Shown one piece after another: positions 55,620-64,000 of a stretch of 64,000 nucleotides of DNA (the first letter of the stretch is position 1; every line of letters starts with the position of its first letter). The stretch covers positions 372,001-436,000 of the forward strand of contig JALRMH010000016.1 of NCBI GenBank assembly GCA_026119935.1. The letters are read 5' to 3'. Position numbers and translations under genes: made by a program. The notes beneath the pieces were generated by a model, which had not been told where the DNA came from, searched no databases, and saw only the letters and a program-made list of their open reading frames with translations. The DNA comes from Endothia cerciana (lineage: Eukaryota; Ascomycota; Sordariomycetes; Diaporthales; Cryphonectriaceae).

Positions 55620-56020
55620 ATTGGTCAGGTCCTGGTGTGCTAGACAAGAGGCCGTGTCCAGGCTTGTCTTGCTAGACGGCGAGATAAAGAGAGTCAGGTT
55701 CAGAAATGCAGCTGTCCCCAATATGTCGCGTCGATTGATTTGGGGTTGGGTTAGCACTGTAGGTACTCTGGTAGGTATTTGGTCCAGCGGCTGCAGCAGC
55801 TGCAGCGGCTCTGGAGTGCAGGGGGCCCTGACAGCCTAGGGTGGGGATGCTCGTGTATCCCTGCATCTTGTCCGCCTGCCGCAGCACCCAGCCCTGGCTC
55901 GTGGGGCACTCGCACTTCCATCAACCTCGACCCTCGGTTCCCAGCAACAAGGCCAGGCTCCAATCCCCTGTCAACACAGCCCAGACACCCCGAGCAGTAC
56001 TCTTCCCACCAGAAGGCAAC
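55620..56020. promoter_or_regulatory. Shared 5' region of NUP49 and FIP1
   Basis: 401 bp between divergent start codons of two housekeeping genes. A short CTGCAGCAGCTGCAG-type near-palindrome lies at about 55791-55807. No specific factor site is claimed. Confidence 0.45.
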
Positions 56021-57181
56021 ATGGATATCGACGACAATGATGATGACTTCTACGCGCCTGAGGAGACCACAACACCCGCCGCTACAGAAGCTCCCCAGGA
56101 TGGTGCACCTGCTGCCGCGGAGGCTGTGCCCGCAGAGGCAAGGGCAGATGTGGATGAGGACCTAGAGGAGGGTGAGGAGGAGGACGAGGGTGGCGCTATG
56201 GATGAGGATGACTCCTCTGATGATGTGAGGAGGGGCCTCCTCCCTTTTTGAAACTGTGCGCAAGCTAACACCATCTCGCAGAGCATCATCATCACCACCG
56301 AGAGAAAGGATGGCACGTCAGCTGCACCGCCGTCGTGAGTACCACAATACTCATATCATCCCCCCCCCCCCTTTGTCCCACCTGCTGACTAGAGTTTCAG
56401 ACAATCTCGCTACAGCAACATTAAAGACATCCCTCAACGATCAATATCAAACAATACTGCCACCAAGGTAGCGCCCTCAAAACCCGAAGATGCGAAACAG
56501 AGCAGCGGTGCCGAACTCCCAGCGATCAAGACCTCCACACTCGACCTCGATGCCATACCCACCCACAAGGGCACCGGAAAGCCCATCACACAGGTCAACA
56601 TCGATGAAGAACTTCCAGAGAACGACAAGCCCTGGCGGAAACCCGGCACCGACCTGAGCGACTACTTCAACTACGGCTTCGACGAGTTCACCTGGGCGCT
56701 ATATGCCAACAAGCAGGAGCAGCTGCGCGGCGAGTACAACTCTGATGCCATCGCCAACAACAGCAAGAAGATGTTCGAGGACATGGCCTCCATGATGATG
56801 ATGGGTGGCATGCCGCCCGGCATGCCGTCCATGCCAGGCATGCCTGGTGCCGGTGCCGGTGGCGCCGGAGCGGGTGCGGCCGGGGCTAGCATGCCCGGTA
56901 TGGAAGGCATGCCGCCGGAGATGCAGCAGATGATGCAACAGATGATGGCTACCGGCGCGATGGATCCCAGCCAGATGGACCCCTCGGCAATGAGTGCCAT
57001 GTTTGCAGGCATGCAGAACGGCGGCGGTCCTGGCGGTCAGGGACCAGGCGGTCAGGGTCAGAACTTTGGTGGCGGCTTTGGAGGGAATCAGGCCCAGGGT
57101 TTCGGCTACGATCAGGGCAATATGGGTGGCGGTAATCGCGGTGGTTTCGGTAGGGGCCGTGGAGGTCGTCAGCGGTATTAA
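56021..57181 (+). CDS. FIP1: Pre-mRNA polyadenylation factor Fip1
   Basis: Component of the cleavage and polyadenylation factor that tethers poly(A) polymerase, nuclear, 345 aa. Exons 56021-56224, 56282-56334 and 56401-57181; introns of 57 and 66 nt with canonical ends, and the sum closes in frame. The start (MDIDDNDDDFYAPEE) opens an acidic N-terminal region. The Fip1 signature lies at about residues 161-190: DKPWRKPGTDLSDYFNYGFD followed by EFTWALYANKQEQLRGEY. Next comes a Met/Gly/Pro-rich low-complexity stretch (MMMMGGMPPGMPSMPGMPG) and a Gly/Arg-rich RGG tail (GGFGRGRGGRQRY). The 53-nt middle exon begins with SIIITTERKDG, conserved just before the linker. Confidence 0.96.
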
Positions 57182-57960
57182 GGGCGGGATCAACACGACT
57201 CACGGCCTTCGTCCCGCACGTCTCAAAGATCGCCCGTAGACCGAAGAGCATGACAGGCGGCCCCGATGCCCGGGGCCTGTCAACGAGGACCCGAGGCATC
57301 TGTCTAAACAAGGGTTACAGATTAGCGTTCTGGAACCCGCGCAATACAATCCGAGAGCAATACAATGCACATGAATGCTCCAGTCTCGACCGGAGGGGAA
57401 AGGAACGGTGGCACTTCCAGACATGGCAGGCGTGCTGTGCTGTAAGGCAATGCAGGTGAGGCAGAGAGTAGATACGCCTCTAACCGCATCATGGGGGTTC
57501 ATCAAAGCGCTGGGTCTTGATACACGATTTGGGCGGGTTGAAGAAAAGCTTTGGATTTATTATATTCATTCCTGGGGAAGTGTTGGCCCGACGAAGGCCA
57601 GCATATCCCATGCTGAATAGTGGATTATACTCTCCGAGCTAAATATCTCGTTTAGCTGCGTGCTATCGTTACAGTAGCCCCTAACCCCGTGGTAGGTTAC
57701 TGGTACACCCTAGAATTTGGCCCCGCAGATTGATCTGAGCTTCTGCGGCAGTCAATCCCGAGGCTGCTAGGAGTATATGTCATGGGAGGCCATCCACATT
57801 GGCAATCGTGTTGGCTAAAAGAGCTCTAAAAAAATCCTCATAGTACTTTGGCAAGTCAGGCACCAGACAGTAGTCTCAGGAAGTGTATGTAAAGATTCCT
57901 GGATTCCCTCTCATCCGACATCAGGCAACAAACTCCGAGGCTCACACGAGCATCACCACT
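57182..57960. other. FIP1 3' flank and spacer
   Basis: No protein-like frame recognised in about 780 bp. Confidence 0.5.
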
Positions 57961-58350
57961 GAATAATTCTCGCGATACGGTACCCCCAGAGATCCTAAAG
58001 CACATCTTATCCTTCCTGGTGCCTGATATTCCCATGCTTTCCAGCCTCAGGCCAACCGCGTCGCAGTCCAAAGCTCACTATCGCACGTCTCTCGCACGAG
58101 CAGGTATCTCAGGAGCATTACACTGCCAGCCTTTGATCGCACGGTCACACACCTGCCGGCAGAGTCCCTTCTTGTCCTCGCTGAGAACGCCCTGCTTGCG
58201 TCCTTATTCAGAGCTATTGATCTGCGCTCCACCGGAAGGATCCCCAATGGTGTACTCCATCAGGCTCTGGAGACCGTCTGCTGGCTTCTCGCGACGACAA
58301 CCGGCCTAGAAGGAGCGTATCGCTACGACTATCGAAGAGGACGCAGCTAG
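57961..58350 (+). pseudogene. F-box-like fragment with a frameshift
   Basis: A plus-strand frame begins VPPEILKHILSFLVPDIPML, which fits the start of a fungal F-box. Around 58045 the sense continues one phase over: QANRVAVQSSLSHVSRTSRY, then LRSITLPAFDRTVTHLPAES and FRAIDLRSTGRIPNGVLHQA, to a stop at 58348-58350. No intron of sensible length fits the junction, so a small deletion or insertion is likely. No ATG was identified for the first part. Substrate-binding domain and function unknown. Confidence 0.4.
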
Positions 58351-59855
58351 TGCGTCATCCTAGCTCGAGAAATTTGAGTCGATACTTCCATTCCGTCGTT
58401 GAACCGCTACTTGCGACTCGACGCCGGAATCGACGGTGAGTGGTCGCCTCCAGGAGGATGGGGTGCATGCTCCTGCCCCCCATTCTCACCATTTGAGACG
58501 GGCCATCTAGTGATACTCCTAAATCGCCTCCGTTCCCATCGCCGTTGAGGCTGGTATGATATCACACACTTATCTCTACTCCATGTCCCACAGAGGTCTG
58601 GCTCATCGGTGAGATCTGCGCGACGACGGAGATGGGCTTCTCCGAAGCTACCGTGACACGATGACTAGGCAGGGGGTTGATGCCGACGGCGCAGCTTTGA
58701 GGTATGTCACCTCGAGGTCATGGAGTGGCTTACCTGGCTATCGCAATACGACTTCTATACATACGTGCTATTCTATTTGGCCAAACAGTGATTTGTAGTC
58801 AAGTCTCCTCGGTAGACTAGACAGCAGCATCAACCACAGCGGTAAGTTACATCGCGTCTATTTCCTGCAGACAGTCGGCAGGCAATATATGTGTTCACAA
58901 GACGTCAATGACCCGGTAAACGAGCGCTCAAAGGACGAGAACTCGGTCAGATGCTCGGCGGGTAATAAACCTGTACTGAGATGGCTGCATTGTCAAGGGA
59001 CCAGTTTGAGGACTGCGCTTGAATACATACCCTGACTCCAGCCAATAAGCTGTCTGGATATCGACCGTGGTTTATGATGATGAAGCTTTGGCAAGACAAC
59101 GAACCGAGTCGAGTATCGCCTTCAATTTCGACTTCTCAGTTGCTCCAATATGATTCCTGGGTTCTTCGATGCCAGACTGAAAGGAGAGCCACGGCTGGGG
59201 TTTAGGTCATCCAGTTCTCGTAAGTGTAGCTAGAAAGCGATTGCCCATGAGTGGCAGGGGTAAAGTTTCAAGACCGGCCCCGAGAGTCACGACAACCTCA
59301 CCCTTCATCTCTGGATGTCTCGGGAGCTCCGCAAATGTCATAGTTATTACTAATTTTCCGGGGCCAGCGACACTATCTTGGAGACGAGGGGGAGCATGCC
59401 TACAGGAACGTGCATGACGCGAAGTATGTTCACCATTCTTAGGAGTGCATTCGTTCTGCATTGTACGTCTGGGAACCAGACATTCAGGAGATTTCAGCGG
59501 CGGTTTCCGGCTGTCATACTTGTGAAGTAAGCGGACGCCAGGGGAAATGACCGAGAGGAGGCCTTCGCTGCTTGTGGGTCCACAGCAGGGCTGGCAGCTT
59601 GTTTGCTCGATCCACACCAGACTTGCCCGATTGGGCACGATACCACCGGCTGATTGGACGAAGACCATCTGCAAGGCTGAGGCCTCGTTCAGAGTCGTGC
59701 GCCTTCTCACATGCGCCGCGTCTATTTGTGCCCACTGCAGTGCATTTCAAGCCGCCACACTTCAAGGTACTAGTCACTAGAGAATTGCCTCTACAACCCT
59801 AGAAAAAATCAGGTCAGCAGTAGCGCCTTTCCTCTCACTGACCGGTGGCGTAGGC
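58351..59855. other. Intergenic, no gene recognised
   Basis: A minus-strand frame at 59207-59710 (167 codons) has a somewhat protein-like end (KLVITMTFAELPRHPEMKG) but no recognised domain and no splice partner. Otherwise nothing. Confidence 0.35.
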
Positions 59856-60276
59856 TTGCAACGCAAATCACACCAGCTCGCTTCGTTCCCGCGACGAATA
59901 CTGCGTGCTCTGCTAGAATCCCTTCCTGATCCTCATGACAACGTTCCCGAGGTGGCATTCTCGCTATGGGGGACAGCCTTCCGTGCCGATCCTGCCATAC
60001 GCGCAACAGTGGACCTTCTCCTGGTCACGCTTTGCAATATCCTGCACGAGTATATTAGATACAAGCCGGAAGAGCCGGACAAGGCTATTCAGATGGTGGT
60101 GAATAGCAATAGAACTATCTATATATCTGGATAGGCTCAGGCGTGGAGCAAAGACGGCGAACGGGCTTGTTCTCGGGTGGGCAAAGGGGCGGCACGAACA
60201 GCTCGATGCGGCCACGAATGCCGTCCTTCACGGTGCGTACGGATTAGCTGTATATACGCTGTCTCCCTGGCAGTAG
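59856..60276 (+). pseudogene. Broken plus-strand frame of unknown family
   Basis: Coding-like text FPRRILRALLESLPDPHDN and VPEVAFSLWGTAFRADPAIR runs in one frame to a stop near 60132. From about 60110 the sense seems to move to another phase (ELSIYLDRLRRGAKTANGLV, then HEQLDAATNAVLHGAYGLAV) and ends at 60274-60276. There is no ATG at the 5' end and no canonical intron at the junction. Probably a gene remnant, though a missed intron is possible. Confidence 0.3.
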
Positions 60277-61465
60277 TACCACTGAAAAGTCAGATGCCCC
60301 AGCCCCCTTACCCATCGCGCAATGGGCGTACATGAGCGAGCAAGCGAAAGAATTACGGGATCTCGCAGAGCCCATGTTGCTCTGCTTCCTGCCGCTGTGC
60401 GTTCCGCAGCCTGTTGTAGCAACATACTGGACGGCCGCAGGCTTTGACAGTACGCAGCGGGCGGTGCAGAAGGGATCCACATTCAGCCTTCCCTCCTGCA
60501 AGCTCTCTATCTTACTATTAGCCCGACGACCGATCCCGACCTAGGTCTATCTTGCCTTGTTTATTATATAGATTTGCATGAAAAGAAATGAATGAATAGT
60601 CAGTTGTCCGCAACTAGTCGGGAATACGGATGTCACCGCAACAGGTCCAACGCACCTTATTCCGTTAACACATCGCAAATTACAAGCATCCTTCCATCAT
60701 TCATTAGTGTCTTATAGGATGTCTAAACCTATTAGTCGTCTTACTCGCGATACGAGCAATATGTTTGAAAGATATTATGAATTGTCCCGATTGAATATAG
60801 CAGACGTCTTCCTGAGGTACGTCAGTGAGGCTGTTCTTTGGATATGATGGATCATTGATTATTTACGACAATGTCCCAGGACAGGATATCAATCTCGATA
60901 GGCTTCAGCTATTTCACACGAGCGGCTGCAACAGGTTCAACAAACTCTTTCCCAGTTCATTACTATGTAAAATGCATTGCAAGGACAATACTCTAGTGTA
61001 AAATTCCTCGCTGGTAAGCGTTTCTAGACAGAACGGAGTCCGCATACAACCAGAGGCAGACAAGAACTGTCAGCCAAACGTATCTATGTATAGTGATTTC
61101 CATATAGAGGAGTATTCCGATGAGATTCAGGGACATCAGCGTGCTCAAAGGCAAGATGATCCAAAATCGGAAGCCCACTATAAGATCGAAGACCGTTTCG
61201 AATGCCCGAGACCACCTCTACATCCTCAGAGTCGTGCCCATCTCAGAGACCCAAGCTTCTAAGTTAGCCCAAGAGACTTCCTAGCAGAAGAGCTGTTCAT
61301 TTGAACAATCGGGCTCTGTCTGGTTGTCTGTCGGAGTCTTTTTGGGCGCGCCGTGATGAAAGGCCTGCGAGACGGTCTTTGTTTGAGTGGAGGGCATGCT
61401 GAACGCATTATTCAGGCCTGGCAGGCTGGCGCCTCCATGGCGAATGTGTCCTTCGTAACATTGGC
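60277..61465. other. AT-richer spacer, no gene recognised
   Basis: From about 60540 to 61250 the sequence is visibly richer in A/T than the surrounding coding DNA and has only short frames. No repeat unit or transposon feature was identified. Confidence 0.45.
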
Positions 61466-61684
61466 CTATGGAAAGTTCGCGTCCCGCTCCGCTCCGGCGT
61501 TCGAGGCTCCAGTCAGCGACATCCTAGCCGTGAGCGGGTGAGCACGCGCGATCTGCTCGCCCGTCGCCGACTTGATACTACGATCATTCTCGTCGACAAG
61601 GACGAGGCCCGCCGCCTGAGCATACCTGCCGGCTTTGTTCTCCTGGTCCCGCTTCGAGTTGACCTTCTTGTTCTCAATCTTCCT
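61466..61684 (-). other. Coding-like C-terminal extension of the adjacent unknown gene
   Basis: Immediately downstream of the unknown gene on the same strand, a frame reads KIENKKVNSKRDQENKAGRY then AQAAGLVLVDENDRSIKSAT, followed by EQIARAHPLTARMSLTGASN and a stop at 61466-61468. It is preceded by a plausible acceptor (AATCATAG, ending 61685), and the neighbour has a GTATGC donor at 61759. The resulting 75-nt intron would leave the reading frame off by one base. Either another junction is used, or a one-base change has broken the gene. Confidence 0.4.
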
Positions 61685-61703
61685 CTATGATTTGTTGTTC
61701 TTG

Positions 61704-63088
61704 TTAATGAGAGCTGTCATCTAGTCTCGCGTCCCAGGTGCCTTTCCGCGGGAGCATACCTGCCTTTATCTCAGCGTCTGGGTTGTAGGCCAAGCGTTTG
61801 GCAAAGCTGATGTTCAGCATCATCTTGACGATGTTCTTGGATGACTGTGCGCCGTGAACATTAGTGTTATCTACGGCAGCTGGTATCAAATCCTGGTAGT
61901 ATTTTACCTTGAGCGCCTCCGCACACTTCGCGATTCTCTCTTCGAACGTGGCGTACTTGGCAGGTTTCTTCAAGGACTTGCCAGGCCTGGGCTGATCGTA
62001 CCATGGCGGCACAGAGTGCTGGCCTTGCTGCCCATACCATGCCTCCTCCTGCGAACCAATGGTCAGTATCCTCCCGAGAGGTCGTTCGTCTCAGATTCAG
62101 AGGTTCTTACCACAATCTCCCAGCACAGCAGCTCAACTTCCAGGGACTTCAGCTGCTTGGTATGAGCGACCGCGACACAATCGGTAAATACGTCCTGCTC
62201 ATCCTCGGCATCCCCATCCTGAAGCCTGCGCTTCTTGGACCTTCCCTGCGACGCCATGCGAGGGTTCTCAATCAGGTCGTCCATGTCCAGGATGGCTGCG
62301 TACAAGGCCCGAACGGCCTGCAGGATGCGCGGGTGACCGTCGGGCAGGTCGTCGATTGGGGCCGGCCGCTTCTCGTTCTTCATGCGGGCGTAGGCAGTCT
62401 TGCAATTCTTGTACTGGTCGTAGTTGTCGATGATGCCACGCCAGTCCTGCCCGTCGAACTCCATGATCCGCGCGACTTCAGCATCATAGTCGACGGCGCT
62501 GGGCTCCCGGGGGACCGGGCGGTTGCTCAACGCTGAAGCAAGGTACATGTGGCCCGTCGAGGGCTGAATATAGACGTGCTGCTCGGGGCCCCCGTAGGCA
62601 GCCAACCGAGATAGCAACGGAGAGTTGCTGGAGCCCAGGTACTGCTGGTCCCAATTCAAAGTGCGCTGCGTTAACGAGTGTATAGCTCGCACGCCGAATG
62701 GTTCATGGACTTCCCGCACGTACACCATGTATCGCTCGGGCCCGGTGGCCAACATCCAGGTGGCAACAGCACGGTAAGCCCTTGGGCCATCCCACATGTG
62801 CAGGTGCCGCAGGGTGGTGTGTATCGTGAAGTCCATGAGGGGGTCGATGCGATCGACGACGGGGAATAGGGCGCAGAGGTCCTCTGTTGTGATCACTGCG
62901 TGTCAGGCACGTGCTCGATTCCGCGGTACTAGATTGATACGGAGTCGTGATAACTTACGGATCCTGTGTATGGTGATGAGCTGCTCGATAGGATCTCCGC
63001 CGGGAGCAAGGGCGGCTTCCACAGCGTCCACGGCTGAGGACCACCAGACGGCCCCTCGAGAGTTGCTGGTCATATAGCGAGACTGCAT
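61704..63088 (-). CDS. Uncharacterised fungal protein
   Basis: Exons 62959-63088, 62111-62895 and 61704-62048 give 419 aa; introns 62896-62958 and 62049-62110 are canonical and keep phase. I do not recognise the family. Visible features: a start MQSRYMTSNSRGAVWWSSAV; a Trp/Tyr-rich middle (HMWDGPRAYRAVATWMLATG; WDQQYLGSSNSPLLSRLAAY); a basic, possibly nuclear-localising run QGRSKKRRLQDGDAEDEQD; and a second half with PPWYDQPRPGKSLKKPAKY. There is no signal peptide and no membrane span. The 5' end is uncertain: an upstream exon ending VNR, spliced near 63090-63180, would extend the protein (FLHRIAQHSQIRRVNR), and the 3' end may continue to 61466. The DNA- or protein-binding role suggested by the basic run is only a guess. 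Confidence 0.65.
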
Positions 63089-64000
63089 GGCTCTGTATGT
63101 CTACTCGTAAGAATGGTTGATATCAGTTTACCATACAACGCTGGGGCATGAAGAAAGGTCACCGCTACATGCGATTCACGCGTCGAATTTGGCTGTGTTG
63201 AGCGATGCGGTGCAGGAACTTGATGTTGGGGAGCAATGCAGGGCAGTGATGGATAATTATCATGAATATTAGTGATACATCACACTCGGGGGGGAGGACT
63301 GACGTGTGTGAGGCAAAGTATCTTCTCGACAGCTTCAGGTACCTTATAGTACTCTCTAGTGTTGAGGTTACCAGAGGAAACAAGGAGCCTTCTGGACCAA
63401 AGCTGCAGAGTAACGAAGTGCGCAAAAGGCAATGAGGTCTGCTCAGTATGGTGGTCAGAGTTGAGTAGAGACGGCGGCGTTGAGAACAGCGATATAACAA
63501 TCAACGCTGGCTGGATGGGGCTCCGAGTATGACGGCAGATTTGAGTTGACTGGCTTTGGTGGAAAGGGGAAGGAAAGCTCGTAGGTGCGTTTGAGATGGT
63601 GCTTTTTAAAGACGCCACGGTCGATGCTGTTAACAGTTGCGAGCTTGGGCTAATGAAGTTTTGCGCGTCTGGTAAATTGTCACCTGCATAATAGCATGTG
63701 ATGGAATTTTAGTAGTGACTTATTAAGTGAATTGTCTGATATTTCAGGATAGCGTCAATACCAGACAATGGCCGAACAACGGTTCCACAGAACGCGCAGT
63801 AAGTCACAACATGTGGACGGTCTAATGAATTCAGAAGCTGAATAATTCATCGGCCGTGATTCTGATCGATAAGCAGCTCGGTAGAGTATCATTGGCTTGC
63901 TGTGACGGCAAGGCAGTTGTGAAGACGGTTGCTACGTGGGAATTGTTGTCGAGAAGCGCGTCGAAATGCGCCGCTGGGGGTGCAGTGACTGACTGGCTAC
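63089..64000. other. Upstream region of the unknown gene; possible 5' exons
   Basis: On the minus strand a protein-like segment IHHCPALLPNIKFLHRIAQH followed by SQIRRVNR lies at about 63170-63235. A GTAGCG donor at its end and an ACATACAG acceptor at about 63093 would join it in phase to the annotated first exon. A further frame at 63280-63618 starts with ATG (MASLKSTISNAPTSFPSP). Its connection is ambiguous between two donor/acceptor choices. 63620-64000 shows nothing. Confidence 0.3.

Noticed and set aside
1..64000. tRNA genes
   Set aside because: I looked for T-loop-like GGTTCGAATCC-type motifs with pairing arms and found none convincing by eye; tRNAscan-SE would settle it.

Overview
The window reads as nuclear DNA of a filamentous ascomycete (Pezizomycotina, most likely Sordariomycetes). 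Reasons: introns of about 50-120 nt with GT..AG ends and CTAAC/CTGAC-like branch sites, two Zn2Cys6 regulators with fungal-specific middle regions, an ascomycete-type laccase, a Leptosphaeria-type microbial rhodopsin, and fungal forms of Sec7, Rpc31, Nup49 and Fip1. The class is an inference. Exon models were spliced by hand from frame continuity, splice consensus and remembered family alignments. All multi-exon models given as CDS close in frame, but no search or transcript data were available.

Layout. 1-42 kb is gene-poor and accessory in character: a SulP anion permease (967-3111, -), a 19-bp minisatellite (3728-3865), a proton-pump rhodopsin (8013-9000, -), an extended SDR-like protein (10667-11734, -), a 13-exon secreted laccase (12707-15483, -), a monocarboxylate-type MFS carrier (19927-21423, -) divergent from a Zn2Cys6 regulator (21789-24061, +), a gene that appears to fuse two degenerate SDR domains (27169-29589, +), a secreted Thr/Ser-rich protein (30325-31518, -), a decayed Ser/Thr-rich gene (32494-34092, -), a second Zn2Cys6 regulator (34547-37540, -), and a P-loop-like frame broken by one stop (39794-40645, +).

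42-57 kb is a compact housekeeping block: pyruvate dehydrogenase E2 (42038-43546, -), the Golgi ARF-GEF Sec7 (44931-50687, +), a probable Hsm3/PSMD5-like protein (51018-52262, -), RNA polymerase III subunit Rpc31 (52753-53640, +), GLFG nucleoporin Nup49 (53834-55619, -) and polyadenylation factor Fip1 (56021-57181, +). Divergent and convergent pairs alternate with short spacers.

57-64 kb returns to sparse sequence: a frame-shifted F-box-like fragment, another broken frame near 60 kb, and an unrecognised three- or four-exon gene (61704-63088, -) with a coding-like extension to 61466.

No tRNA, rRNA, transposon open frame, CRISPR array or virus-like gene was recognised. The clearest functional pair is the carrier and regulator sharing 21424-21788. 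The most unusual items are the tandem degenerate SDR protein and several apparently decaying genes whose in-frame stops could be explained by C-to-T changes.
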